Part shown: piece by piece, positions 1 to 8,125 of the stretch | Numbering within the stretch: position 1 is the stretch's first letter | Layout: each line of letters begins with the position of its first letter | Assembly (NCBI GenBank): GCA_001803235.1 | Contig: MHBL01000480.1 | Location: 1-64,000, forward strand | DNA from: Lentisphaerae bacterium RIFOXYA12_64_32 | GTDB lineage: Bacteria > Verrucomicrobiota > Lentisphaeria > Oligosphaerales > YB12-FULL-65-16 | Length of the DNA: 64,000 nucleotides | Direction: 5' to 3' | Notes under the pieces: model-generated | What the model was told of the DNA's origin: nothing | The model's input: only the letters and a program-made list of their open reading frames with translations | Databases searched by the model: none | Translations under genes and position numbers: made by a program

Positions 1-42
1 GGGTGTCGGGTGTCGGGTGTCGGGTGTCGGGTGTCGGGTGTC
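1..42. repeat. Heptanucleotide tandem repeat (GGGTGTC)n
   Basis: Six perfect head-to-tail copies of GGGTGTC start at the first base of the window, so the array may extend further left. The complementary unit GACACCC recurs in an array at 38731-38771. No coding frame runs through it. Confidence 0.9.
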
Positions 43-60
43 GCGGGGCATGAGTCGTGA

Positions 61-131
61 GTCATTGCGTCCAGCCGCGGTGGCGCGGTGCGCCGCCGCG
101 GTCCGAATCCGTGACTCAGTGACGCAATGAC
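61..131. repeat. Nested inverted repeat upstream of cobS
   Basis: An outer 11-bp perfect inverted repeat (GTCATTGCGTC at 61-71, GACGCAATGAC at 121-131) encloses a 12-bp hairpin with a 3-base loop (75-86 with 90-101, one T-G wobble). It lies about 90 bases before the cobS start. It could be a terminator or attenuator of an upstream gene, or a repeat element. There is no U-tract, and nothing recognisable as a cobalamin riboswitch is seen in 1-218. Confidence 0.6.
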
Positions 132-218
132 CCATGAGCCACGACACCCCTTACGGCAGACATGTTGTTGCAGAGGTAGCCGCTAAGGGCCCGCGCAAGA
201 ATAACTTGGAGCCCCGCC

Positions 219-980
219 ATGACCAATTTCCTCCGCGCACTCAGTCTGCTCACGGTCATCCCGGTGCGCGCGACCTGGGACGACAGCGTGGTGGCAGCCC
301 GCACGGTCGGCTGGTTCCCGCTCGTCGGCGCGGTGCTCGGTGCACTTCTGTGGGCCGCCGCGCTGGGCCTGGCGCAACTCGGCGGCCTCCATACCGTACC
401 CATGCTGCCGGGTGTCCTGCTCGTCACGGCCTGGGCCGCGCTGACCGGCGGCCTGCACCTGGACGGCTGGGCGGATTGCTCCGATGCGCTGTTCGCGGCC
501 GTCCCGAAGGAGAAGCGGTTCCAGATCATGAAGGACCCGCACCTCGGCAGCTTCGGCGTAACCGGCCTGGTCCTGCTGCTGCTGCTGAAAATCGGCGCCA
601 TTCAGAGCCTGATCATTCGGGGCAACACGGCATACGCCTTGGCGCCCCTGTTCCTGGCACCGATCCTGGGCCGCTGGGCCATCGCCATCGCCGCTTGGCG
701 CTACCCGCTGGCGAAACAGGAGGGTATGGCCGCGAAATTCCGTCAAGGCTTAGGCCTGCGCGAGGTCATGCTGGCCACAACCATCACCGCCCTCGCCTGC
801 CTGCCGTTCGGACTCCGCGGGCTGATGCTGCTGGCCAGCGCCCTGGTGGCCATGCTCCTCTACTGCCGTTTGGCCGTGTCACGACTCGACGGCGTCACCG
901 GGGACGTGTATGGTGCAACCGTCGAATGGGTCGAAACCGTGGTCTTGGTTTCAGCGTGCACGCTGCCGCAAGGGATGTAG
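219..980 (+). CDS. cobS: Adenosylcobinamide-GDP ribazoletransferase (cobalamin-5'-phosphate synthase)
   Basis: 253-residue inner-membrane enzyme that joins adenosylcobinamide-GDP to alpha-ribazole (or its phosphate), the last assembly step of cobamide synthesis. The protein is mostly hydrophobic helices, as in the family. It carries the motifs GGLHLDGWADCSDALFA (about 86-102), MKDPHLGSFGV (about 108-118) and TGDVYGA near the C-terminus, which form the acidic metal/substrate site of CobS. The start is ATG at 219 after a TTGGAG-like ribosome site. It is followed in the same direction by cbiR and cobU, so the three form a salvage and remodelling set. CobT, CobD and CbiB are not in the window. 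Confidence 0.95.
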   Translation: MTNFLRALSLLTVIPVRATWDDSVVAARTVGWFPLVGAVLGALLWAAALGLAQLGGLHTVPMLPGVLLVTAWAALTGGLHLDGWADCSDALFAAVPKEKRFQIMKDPHLGSFGVTGLVLLLLLKIGAIQSLIIRGNTAYALAPLFLAPILGRWAIAIAAWRYPLAKQEGMAAKFRQGLGLREVMLATTITALACLPFGLRGLMLLASALVAMLLYCRLAVSRLDGVTGDVYGATVEWVETVVLVSACTLPQGM

Positions 981-993
981 TCCCTATGTGCAT

Positions 994-1186
994 TCAAGAT
1001 GACGCGAATGGGTTGCTCTGCCCCCAAACCCCCGCCGGGAAATCATCGACTCCCCGGACCCCACATCGCGATTCGCATTCAGGGCGGCGGGTATCCGCCG
1101 CCTTGAATGCGAATCGCCATTGGGAGGTCTGGAGGGTCAACGATCCTCCAGCGGGTTTGGGCAGAGCCCAATTGGCATCGTCTTGA
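994..1186. repeat. Large nested palindrome (GCAGAGCCC family) between cobS and cbiR
   Basis: The whole cobS-cbiR gap folds on itself. The outer arms (994-1023 against 1158-1186) pair imperfectly and include GGGCAGAGCCC. The centre is a 23-bp stem (1068-1090 with 1095-1117, one wobble) with a 4-base loop GTAT. The right arm ends in TCTTGA immediately beside the GAGGG that probably serves cbiR, so folding could affect cbiR translation. Related arms occur at 45320-45411 and 46460-46655. Confidence 0.75.
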
Positions 1187-1198
1187 GGGCTCAATGAC

Positions 1199-1978
1199 AT
1201 GGATGCAGACATGTTCCGCATCGGCACAACCTCATACATCATTCCGGCGGACATTCTGCCGAACGTCGAGTATCTGGCGCCGTTGGTCGATGACGTGCAA
1301 CTGGTGCTGTTCGAGACCGACGAGCACGGCAGCAACCTGCCGGATGCCACTCTGCGCCAACGGCTCGCGGATCTCGCCGCCCAGTACGGCATCACCTACA
1401 CCGTGCACCTGCCGCTCGACCTGCGCCTCGGCGACGGCGGCACGGACGGCGATGTGTCCCTGCTCAAGGCCCGGCGTGTCATCGACGCCACGCACGACCT
1501 CGACCCGTTCGCCTACACGCTGCACCTGGACGGGCGCCTGTTCCTGAACGGCATGCCACCCGACACCGAACTGCAGCGTTGGCAGGACGAGTCCACTCGC
1601 GCCCTGGAGACTGTCGCTGCCTGGGTGCGGAGTCCGCACCTGCTCTGCATCGAAAACGTGGAGCGCTGGGACCCGGAACTATTCGCACCGGTCTTGGAGC
1701 GCGTTCCCGTGAGCCGCACCGTCGACGTCGGACACCTCTGGCTGCGGAAGGAAGACCCCGTCGCTCACCTGCAGAAGTGGGCCGACCGGACCCGCGTCGT
1801 GCACCTGCACGGGATCGCGACGCGCGACCACGCCTCGCTCACGCACGTGCCGACCGAAGACCTGCGGCCGGTCCTTGACCTGCTGCGAACGCAATTCACC
1901 GGCGTTCTGACCGTCGAGGTATTCAGCCAGGCGGACCTGCTGTCATCGTTGAAGATCCTCAACGACGGCGGCGATTGA
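1199..1978 (+). CDS. cbiR: CbiR-type cobamide remodelling phosphodiesterase
   Basis: 259 residues with the fold signature of the AP-endonuclease/xylose-isomerase TIM-barrel superfamily: FRIGTTSYIIPADILPN at the N-terminus, then YTVHLPLDLRLG, CIENVERWD, TVDVGHLW, VVHLHGI and LTVEVF. These supply the His/Glu/Asp residues expected at the barrel mouth. A barrel of this type placed between cobS and cobU matches CbiR, first described in Akkermansia, which cuts the nucleotide loop off imported cobamides so that a preferred lower ligand can be attached. The name is by motif memory and context, not alignment. The start is ATG 1199, with GAGGG nine bases upstream; ATG 1211 is the alternative. A generic sugar isomerase is the other reading. 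Confidence 0.78.
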   Translation: MDADMFRIGTTSYIIPADILPNVEYLAPLVDDVQLVLFETDEHGSNLPDATLRQRLADLAAQYGITYTVHLPLDLRLGDGGTDGDVSLLKARRVIDATHDLDPFAYTLHLDGRLFLNGMPPDTELQRWQDESTRALETVAAWVRSPHLLCIENVERWDPELFAPVLERVPVSRTVDVGHLWLRKEDPVAHLQKWADRTRVVHLHGIATRDHASLTHVPTEDLRPVLDLLRTQFTGVLTVEVFSQADLLSSLKILNDGGD

Positions 1979-2080
1979 AGGCTAAGAACGGGCACCATCG
2001 GAACCTTCGAGATCGTCGAGATCATCGGGGGCCCCGACACTCACACACTCACTCACACCGTCTCAGACGAGGCCACCATC

Positions 2081-2626
2081 ATGCCACACCTGACTCTCAT
2101 CCTTGGCGGCGCGCGCAGCGGCAAGAGTTCGTACGCGCAGAATCTGGCTCTGGAAACCGGCGGCGCCAGCGTGCTGTACGTGGCCACCGCCGAGGCGCTG
2201 GATAGCGAGATGCGCACCCGGATCGCCGCGCATCAGGCGGACCGGCCAGTCGGGTGGCGCACCCTCGAAACGCCCCGGCAGGTGGGGTCCCGCATCACCG
2301 CGGTCTCCGGCAACGCCAAGGTCGTGCTCGTCGACTGCATGACGCTGCTGGTCAGCAACGTCGCGGTCGTGCACGGCGAAACGCCCGACGCCTGCCGTGC
2401 CGAGCAGGAAGCCGTAGCGGAGGTGGATGCCCTGCTGGACGCCTGGCGCCAGTCCAAAAGTTCCCTGTGGATCGTGGTCAGCAACGAAGTCGGCCTGGGC
2501 CTGGTCCCCCCCACTCCCCTCGGTCGCGTCTACCGGGACGTGCTCGGCCGCGTGAACCAACGCCTCGCCGCCGTGGCAGACGAAGTCCTCTTCCTCGTCG
2601 CCGGCTTGCCCATGAAGGTGAAGTGA
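2081..2626 (+). CDS. cobU: Bifunctional adenosylcobinamide kinase / adenosylcobinamide-phosphate guanylyltransferase
   Basis: 181 residues, the usual length. The P-loop GGARSGKS is at 9-16. His51 in RIAAHQADRP matches the histidine that carries the GMP intermediate in characterised CobU. VSNEVGLGLVP and GRVYRDVLGRVNQRLA are the other family blocks. The enzyme phosphorylates adenosylcobinamide and converts it to the GDP form used by CobS. The start is ATG 2081, with GAGG eight bases upstream. It lies 102 bases after cbiR, so they may be co-transcribed. Confidence 0.95.
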   Translation: MPHLTLILGGARSGKSSYAQNLALETGGASVLYVATAEALDSEMRTRIAAHQADRPVGWRTLETPRQVGSRITAVSGNAKVVLVDCMTLLVSNVAVVHGETPDACRAEQEAVAEVDALLDAWRQSKSSLWIVVSNEVGLGLVPPTPLGRVYRDVLGRVNQRLAAVADEVLFLVAGLPMKVK

Positions 2627-2661
2627 GACGGAAGTGGGGCAACTGGAAATCCGGGAGTTGG

Positions 2662-2829
2662 CAGTGATCAGTGATCAGTGATCAGTGATCAGTGATCAGT
2701 GATCAGTGATCAGTGATCAGTGATCAGTGATCAGTGGTCAGTGATCAGTGGTCAGTGGTCAGTGGTCAGTGATCAGTGGTCAGTGGTCAGTGATCAGTGG
2801 TCAGTGGTCAGTGGTCAGTGGTCAGTGAT
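2662..2829. repeat. Heptanucleotide tandem repeat (CAGTGRT)n
   Basis: About 24 copies of the 7-base unit CAGTGAT, drifting to CAGTGGT in the right half. It fills the space between the convergent ends of cobU and the ABC ATPase gene. Copies are directly adjacent, so this is not a CRISPR array. Degenerate copies (GTTCACTGAT) continue to about 2878. Confidence 0.95.
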
Positions 2830-2879
2830 TCCCGGTTCACTGTTCACTGATTACGGTTCACTGATAACTGACTACGGAT

Positions 2880-3671
2880 TCACCGCTTCCGCGTGCGCAC
2901 GGGGAATACGACCAGTGCGCCGGTTTCCGGATCGCGCTTGGCGCGGACATCGCAGCGGAACACGGTCCGCAGCGTCTCGCTCTGCAGGACGGAGTCCGGC
3001 GGCCCATCCGCGGCGATCTGGCCCGCATCCACAAGGAGCAGTCGGCGACTGAACTCCGCGGTCAGAGCCAGGTCGTGACTGCTCATCAGGACGGTCACGC
3101 CGCGCTCGCGGTTGAGGCGCTCCACCAACTCGAGAATCTCGAGCCGATGGCTCAAGTCGAGGTGCGACGTAGCCTCATCGAGGAGGATCAGTTTCGGGTC
3201 CTGAGCCAGGACCATGGCGATCAGCACGCGCTGCTTCTCTCCGCCACTCAGTTCGGGGAATGGCCGGTCCCGCAGGTGCAGCACGTCGGCCTCGCGCATG
3301 GCCTGCTCAACCTGCTGTGCGTCGCTGGCCGAGGGTGGCCGCCAGCGGTTGAGCGACACCGTGCGCCCCATCATGACAATCTCGGCCACCGCAAACGCCA
3401 TGGGGGTCTCGAGTTCCTGGGGCACCACGCCCACCAGACTTGCCCGCTCCGCGGCGGAGACACTGGCCAAACGCCGCCCGAACAGCGTGACCTCCCCGGC
3501 CCTGGGCTCAAGCAGGCCGGTCAGGACCCGGAACAAAGTCGTCTTACCGGCGCCGTTCGGCCCCAGCACCCCAACCATTTCGCCCGCGGCAATGCTGAAC
3601 GACACGTCGCGCAGCACCGGCACCCCGAGGTACCCGGCACTCAGGTTTTGACATGTGATCGCCGCTGTCAT
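2880..3671 (-). CDS. btuD: ABC transporter ATPase, probable corrinoid (BtuD-type) importer
   Basis: 263 residues. Walker A GPNGAGKT is at 37-44, then the Q-loop VVPQELE, signature LSGGEKQR (about 136-143), Walker B LILLDEATSHLD (Ala where most relatives have Pro) and the switch His in MSSHDLAL. This matches the ATPase of FecCDE/BtuCD importers. The start is taken at ATG 3671, whose ATGA overlaps the stop of the permease gene, implying translational coupling; an in-frame TTG at 3680 is less likely. Because the pair sits beside cobS, cbiR and cobU, it probably imports cobamides or cobinamide. A haem or siderophore importer would look the same. Confidence 0.82.
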   Translation of the reverse strand: MTAAITCQNLSAGYLGVPVLRDVSFSIAAGEMVGVLGPNGAGKTTLFRVLTGLLEPRAGEVTLFGRRLASVSAAERASLVGVVPQELETPMAFAVAEIVMMGRTVSLNRWRPPSASDAQQVEQAMREADVLHLRDRPFPELSGGEKQRVLIAMVLAQDPKLILLDEATSHLDLSHRLEILELVERLNRERGVTVLMSSHDLALTAEFSRRLLLVDAGQIAADGPPDSVLQSETLRTVFRCDVRAKRDPETGALVVFPVRTRKR

Positions 3672-4663
3672 GCGATCCAACCCGCCTTGCGTTTTCGGTG
3701 CAGTATGATCAGGAAGAACGGTCCGCCAACGAACGCCGTGATCACTCCGACCGGGATTTCCACCGACGGGATCACGGACCGCGCCAAGGCGTCACACACG
3801 GCCAGAAACGTACCACCGCCGACCGCCGCCGCGGGGAAGAGCCGCCGGTGGTCCGCCCCGACCAGGTGCCTTGCCGCATGCGGTACGACCAACCCCACAA
3901 ACCCGATCAGGCCCGACGCGCCCACTGCCGCGGCGGTCATGATGGTGGCCAGCACCAGGCCACAGACCACGATCAACCGCGTGCGCACGCCCAGGTAGTG
4001 CGCCATTTCCTGCCCCAGCGTCAGCGCGTTCAACTCTGGCGACATGAGCCACAGAGCCACAATCCCAACGGCAATCGGCACACCTGCCCACAACAGCAGC
4101 GCCAACGACTCGACCTCAAGATTCCCCAGCATCCACCAAATGACCGAGTGCAACCCTTCGACCGGCGCGACCGAAATCAGGAACATCAGCAGGCTCGACG
4201 CCACCGAACTGACGATCACGCCGCTGAGGATCAGGCTGTAGACCGACGCCGTTCCGCCGTGACTGGCCAGCCAGTAGACGAGGATCAGAGTCAGGCCAGA
4301 CCCGACAAACGCCAGAGAGGGGACGGCGAAGACAAAGCGCAGACTTAACCCGCTCAGAATGGCAATCGCAGCGCCCAGCGCACCGCCGCTGCTGACGCCC
4401 AGCACGTAAGGCTCGGCCAGCGGATTCCGCAGCAGCGCCTGGAACACCGCGCCGGCACAGGATAGTCCTGCGCCCACCAGAAACCCGGCAACGACCCGCT
4501 GCAACCGCAGATCCAAGATGCTGCGCCCGATCTCCGTATCAAGGTTCGGCAAGCCCCAACCGGAAGACCCGGCCAGAACGCAGAGCGCGAGAAGCAACGG
4601 CGCCCCGAGCCAGAGGAACCCGTGCAGTCTGTTACTGCCCGTGGTAACACCCATGCCGCTCAC
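3668..4663 (-). CDS. btuC: FecCD/BtuC-family ABC transporter permease
   Basis: 331 residues, mostly transmembrane helices (about ten expected). It carries the family hallmark RNPLAEPYVLGVSSGGALGA (about 79-98) and GLIGFVGLVVPHAARHLVG near the C-terminus. It forms the inner-membrane channel for the ATPase encoded just downstream. The GTG at 4663 gives this length; ATG at 4654 with GGGAG eight bases upstream is as plausible. No periplasmic binding protein (BtuF) or TonB receptor gene is nearby. Confidence 0.85.
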   Translation of the reverse strand: MSGMGVTTGSNRLHGFLWLGAPLLLALCVLAGSSGWGLPNLDTEIGRSILDLRLQRVVAGFLVGAGLSCAGAVFQALLRNPLAEPYVLGVSSGGALGAAIAILSGLSLRFVFAVPSLAFVGSGLTLILVYWLASHGGTASVYSLILSGVIVSSVASSLLMFLISVAPVEGLHSVIWWMLGNLEVESLALLLWAGVPIAVGIVALWLMSPELNALTLGQEMAHYLGVRTRLIVVCGLVLATIMTAAAVGASGLIGFVGLVVPHAARHLVGADHRRLFPAAAVGGGTFLAVCDALARSVIPSVEIPVGVITAFVGGPFFLIILHRKRKAGWIA

Positions 4664-4815
4664 TCCCGGCTCCGTTCGTTTCGCGCTACGCCCAGCGGCC
4701 CCTCGCGGTGACGCCGGGCGCAGAGTTCAGGGCTCAGCATTCAGCGTCCGACACTGAAGATCATCGAGATCATCGACACCATCGATGGCACCCGGCCTTC
4801 CCTCTCGGCCACCGC

Positions 4816-5799
4816 CTACCCGGCCAGTTCCGGCGCGCCGACGCGCACGAACGTCTCGTAAGCCCACTGATCCCACTCGGGCGCGACACCGATGCCGTGC
4901 AGGTCGCCGTAGTTCTTGGCCAGGAACCCGCCACGGAACGTCTTCACCAGCCGCTCCGTTTCGCGCTCGATCAACGCGCGGTCGCCCGTCGGCAGCACCT
5001 TCTGGATATCGCAGGGCGCGAAAAGACCCACGCCGTGCTTCCGCAGTTTCTTCGCCAGTTCGGGCATGTCGTACACGGCCGGTTGATCGAACTGCAGGCA
5101 GTCGACCCCCGCGTCGCATAGATCGTCGACCAGGGCGTAGTTGTACCCGCACGAGTGCTGGATGACCTTCATGCCGGACTTGTGCGCGCGGTTGCAGAGC
5201 CGCTCGTACAGCGGCCGGAAGATGTCGCGCCACATGGCCGGACTCATCAGGGTCCGGTCCTGGATGCCCAGGTCCTCACAGTAGAAGATCCCGTCCATCT
5301 TCGCTTCACCGAACCGGTCGATCACGCCTTCCAGCAGTGTGGTCACACGGTCGTGCAGGATATCGATGCACTCGCGTTCGGCGATCAGGTCGACGAAGTA
5401 GATCTCCATCTTGCGCATGTAGCGGCAGATCGCGAACGGCCAACCGGGCATCCAGCCGACGCGAAACTTGTCCGTGTCCGAAGCCCCGACCTTGCGCGCG
5501 CCGTCGTAGTACGCCGGGTTGTCGAGGTCCGGCAGTTTCAGCCCATCCAACGCACTCCAGTCCTCCAGGACGGGCTTGAAGACCTCGCCGCCAGCCGACA
5601 GGTTCTTGAGCCGGTGCCACGTGTTGCCCCACACGTCGGTCGAGAACTCGACATCATCCTCCACCCACTTCTTCGTCGGGATGTTGTGGGCCACCCCACC
5701 GCCCGTGAAATCATTCAGCCGGTCGCCGCTGAAGTTGAAGCCTATGCGGCCTTCGCAGCGACACTCGATATTCGCAATCACGATTTCGCGCGGTGTCAT
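4816..5799 (-). CDS. Uroporphyrinogen decarboxylase-family methyltransferase (MtaA/CmuA-like)
   Basis: 327 residues of the URO-D fold. The zinc-site pattern of methylcobamide-dependent methyltransferases is visible: His215-Ser-Cys217 in VIQHSCGYN and Cys263 in FAPCDIQKVLPTG. True haem-pathway HemE lacks this pattern. It may therefore move methyl groups to or from a corrinoid, which fits the neighbouring cobamide genes; the substrate is unknown. The start is ATG 5799 because a perfect AAAGGAGG lies six bases upstream; longer versions to 5823 lack such a site. No corrinoid-protein partner is seen in the window. Confidence 0.8.
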   Translation of the reverse strand: MTPREIVIANIECRCEGRIGFNFSGDRLNDFTGGGVAHNIPTKKWVEDDVEFSTDVWGNTWHRLKNLSAGGEVFKPVLEDWSALDGLKLPDLDNPAYYDGARKVGASDTDKFRVGWMPGWPFAICRYMRKMEIYFVDLIAERECIDILHDRVTTLLEGVIDRFGEAKMDGIFYCEDLGIQDRTLMSPAMWRDIFRPLYERLCNRAHKSGMKVIQHSCGYNYALVDDLCDAGVDCLQFDQPAVYDMPELAKKLRKHGVGLFAPCDIQKVLPTGDRALIERETERLVKTFRGGFLAKNYGDLHGIGVAPEWDQWAYETFVRVGAPELAG

Positions 5800-5985
5800 G
5801 CGTCCTCCTTTACCGTTCGCCACCCATGGCAGTACTCGCGGCTCAACAAACGCGCTCCAACCGTATGGCGGCGTCCGGACAGCCCTGCCGGAACGCCGTC
5901 CAACTCACCCCGCCACCGCGACCTGCAGGAACCCGTACGATACCGCCTCCGATCCTGCCATGCCACTGCAGCACGGACATCAAAG

Positions 5986-6121
5986 GTAATGCGTCAGTCG
6001 TGGGTGGGCGGCTCGCGAGGCCGCTCGCCCTCCAGGCAGAACCTGAGAGTGAACCGATGGAGGGCGAGCGGCCTCGCGAGCCGTCTGGATTGACACCCTC
6101 CACCTGCCACTGACGCATCAC
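5986..6121. mobile_element. MITE family B, copy 1, with 8-bp target duplication
   Basis: A 136-base non-coding element. The left end GTAATGCGTCAGTCG (5986-6000) is mirrored by ACTGACGCATCAC (6109-6121, 12 of 13 pairs). It is flanked on both sides by the perfect 8-base direct repeat CATCAAAG (5978-5985, 6122-6129), which is a target-site duplication. Inside are two long complementary arms built on CGGCTCGCGAGGCCGC and GGAGGGCGAGCGGCC. It encodes no transposase. The second copy is at 63420-63576. Confidence 0.85.
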
Positions 6122-6191
6122 CATCAAAGCAAGACGTTTCCCGACGGCCGAAACCGTGTCCGCCTAAATTTCTGGTCCGCGTGACCGAGAT

Positions 6192-6197
6192 TATAAT
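6192..6197 (+). promoter_or_regulatory. Possible -10 box before the SprA-type gene
   Basis: A perfect TATAAT lies in a short AT-rich patch about 70 bases upstream of the start at 6266. No good -35 box is visible at the right spacing (TTTCTG at 6169-6174 is weak), so this is tentative. Confidence 0.35.
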
Positions 6198-6265
6198 CAT
6201 AACTTGAAAAAGAAGCGGGTACGCCTTCGCCCGAGCGTCGCCCCTTCTGGAAGTGTCGGGAGAAT

Positions 6266-6937
6266 ATGGACGCCTTACGTGTCATAGGCTTTGCCCCGCT
6301 GATCGGTTCGGTGTCGTCGCTTGGCCAGACGTCCATGGAAAGCGAGCGACGCGACACGACCGAGAACGACCGCGCATTCCCGATGCCGCCATCGCGGAAG
6401 CCGCCGAGCGAGCATGATACGGTCAAGCTGAACCTTTCCCCAAGTGCGCGGAAGCTTCTCGTTGCCGAAGTCGCAGAGAGTGGAAGACGCGCAGGCGCCG
6501 GCAGCAAGATTGCCGACGAGTCCGAGCAGCCCCCGCGCACGGACGAACCGAGGGGCATCACCGGCCAGCGCCTGACCGAGGCCGAGCGCCAGGAGGTCGA
6601 CAGGCTCAAGAAGCGTGACGCGGAGGTCCGGAGACATGAGGCGACCCACGCCGCCGCCGCCGGGGAACTGGCCCGGGGAGGCCCGAAGTACGAGTATGAA
6701 GCCGGCCCCGACGGCAAGCTCTACGCTGTCGGTGGGCGCGTGGACGTCGACACCGGAGTCGTCAGAGGCAATCCAGAAGCGACCATCGCCAAGGCGCAGC
6801 GGATCCGGTATGCCGCATTAAGCGTCAGCGACCCGTCCACCGCCGACGTGGCAATCGCCGCCGCCGCCGCACAGATGGCCATGTACGCCCACGCGGAAGC
6901 TAAACCCCAAGACAGCCTGCTGTCCGCCAAGAAATGA
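6266..6937 (+). CDS. SprA-related putative zinc metalloprotease
   Basis: 223 residues. The conserved core begins at LTEAERQEVDRLKKRDAEVR and runs straight into RHEATHAAAAGELARGGPKYEYEAGPDGKLYAVGGRVDVD. HEATH (about 128-132) is an HExxH zinc motif. This block defines the SprA-related putative metalloproteases (the CJM1_0395 type). The N-terminal 90 residues are low-complexity and probably disordered, and no clear signal peptide is seen. The ATG at 6266 follows GGGAG. It stands alone, with MITE B on its left and a convergent gene on its right. Substrate and role are unknown in the family. Confidence 0.75.
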   Translation: MDALRVIGFAPLIGSVSSLGQTSMESERRDTTENDRAFPMPPSRKPPSEHDTVKLNLSPSARKLLVAEVAESGRRAGAGSKIADESEQPPRTDEPRGITGQRLTEAERQEVDRLKKRDAEVRRHEATHAAAAGELARGGPKYEYEAGPDGKLYAVGGRVDVDTGVVRGNPEATIAKAQRIRYAALSVSDPSTADVAIAAAAAQMAMYAHAEAKPQDSLLSAKK

Positions 6938-6947
6938 CCGCCCCCGC

Positions 6948-7931
6948 CTACCCCCGGATCCCGAGCTTCGCCGCACGCGCCTTGGGATACCCTGCGTTGC
7001 CTTCCGGACCGCCGCAGGCTCGCCACTCGTAGCCGCGCACCTCACCGTCACCGTAGGCGCATACGTCACGCGTCGAGGGGATCCGCGCGTAGAGCCGTTC
7101 GTAGAGCTGCCGCGCCGGCAGCGTGTCACCGTACTTCAACCCCAGTTTCTGCAGTACGTCGAGGTCCTTCTTCTGGTCGCGCAATCCCATGCTCTTGCCG
7201 CCGATGCACAACCCCGTCTTCGGGTTGAACAACGAACACGGGGTGCAGATCATGCAGCAACCCGGAATGAGCGTCACCGGGATGTCTGGGTTCTTCCGGA
7301 TCGCCTCGATCGCCTCGAACAGGTTGTCTTCCTGGATCGGTGCCAATGTCTCCTTGCCGCCGTGGAAACAGGTCATACACATCAGGTGGTGCGGCCGGAT
7401 GCGGAGTGAACCAGCCGCCAGGACCTCCGCGGCGGAAGCGCCCTTGACCCGAGCCTTCTCGCCGGAGTCCCGCGGCGGGATGATGGCCTTCAAGCCCAGG
7501 GCATGGCCCTTCTCGTAGTTCCCACCGCACGCCCGCGCGCAGCCCTGCCACGTCTCGGACGTCACGGTCTCATAGCCGCAGACACCCTTTGCCGTCGGGA
7601 CTTTCTCCAGAAGCCGGTCGAACAGGTCGATCGCTGGTCGCGTATCGCCCGGCACGAGCCCCAGCTTCTGCACGATGTCCAGATCGCGTTTGTCGTTGAA
7701 CAACTCGCCCTCGGGTGTGTCCTCCGCCCGGCCTGGATTCTGGTATGCGTAAATGCTGTCCACGTTGCAGCGCAACCGCAGCGGCAGGATCGGGTTGCGC
7801 CGGACCTTGCGCAAGAGGTTGGTCAGGTTCGGCATGCCAAGATCACCCGGAGGGTGCCCGTCCCCCAACCGGCAGACAATACACATCAACTGGTACGGAC
7901 GCACATCGACAGGTCTGAATCCTCGTGGCAT
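6948..7931 (-). CDS. Tandem DUF1284-like cysteine-rich protein
   Basis: 327 residues made of two similar halves. One is centred on VDVRPYQLMCIVCRLGDG, the other on LRIRPHHLMCMTCFHGGK, which is the R-x-H-H-L-x-C block of DUF1284. Each half also has a second Cys cluster (for example CCMICTPC and GVCGYE) and a similar 'QKLGL.. GDT.PA..L..RL..KVP....VC' tail, so it arose by duplication. The many cysteines suggest metal or Fe-S binding, which is an inference. The start is ATG 7931 with GGAGAAGG just upstream; a TTG at 7946 lies inside that site. Function unknown. Confidence 0.7.
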   Translation of the reverse strand: MPRGFRPVDVRPYQLMCIVCRLGDGHPPGDLGMPNLTNLLRKVRRNPILPLRLRCNVDSIYAYQNPGRAEDTPEGELFNDKRDLDIVQKLGLVPGDTRPAIDLFDRLLEKVPTAKGVCGYETVTSETWQGCARACGGNYEKGHALGLKAIIPPRDSGEKARVKGASAAEVLAAGSLRIRPHHLMCMTCFHGGKETLAPIQEDNLFEAIEAIRKNPDIPVTLIPGCCMICTPCSLFNPKTGLCIGGKSMGLRDQKKDLDVLQKLGLKYGDTLPARQLYERLYARIPSTRDVCAYGDGEVRGYEWRACGGPEGNAGYPKARAAKLGIRG

Positions 7932-8125
7932 GGGTGCCTTCTCCAAGTTGAACCCTTAGCCCTACGATTGCCTGGGGACGAGTGTCGGGGGTCGGGGGGC
8001 GAAGACATTCCCCCCCCCACTCGCATACCCACACACTCAATCACGCCCCCCACCTTCCTCCGCACTCCGGTTTTCCCCTGACACCTGACACCCGAAACCT
8101 GAAACCTCTTCCCCCTTGCTCCGCG

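Noticed and set aside
1..218. Cobalamin riboswitch before cobS
   Set aside because: I looked for the B12 box and conserved core in this gap and before btuC and found neither; only the nested hairpin at 61-131 is seen.
134..1186. Long reading frame over cobS
   Set aside because: It is an out-of-phase shadow of cobS with Arg/Gly/Pro-rich composition.
2662..2829. CRISPR-like array
   Set aside because: Units are 7 bases with no spacers between them, so it is a simple tandem repeat.
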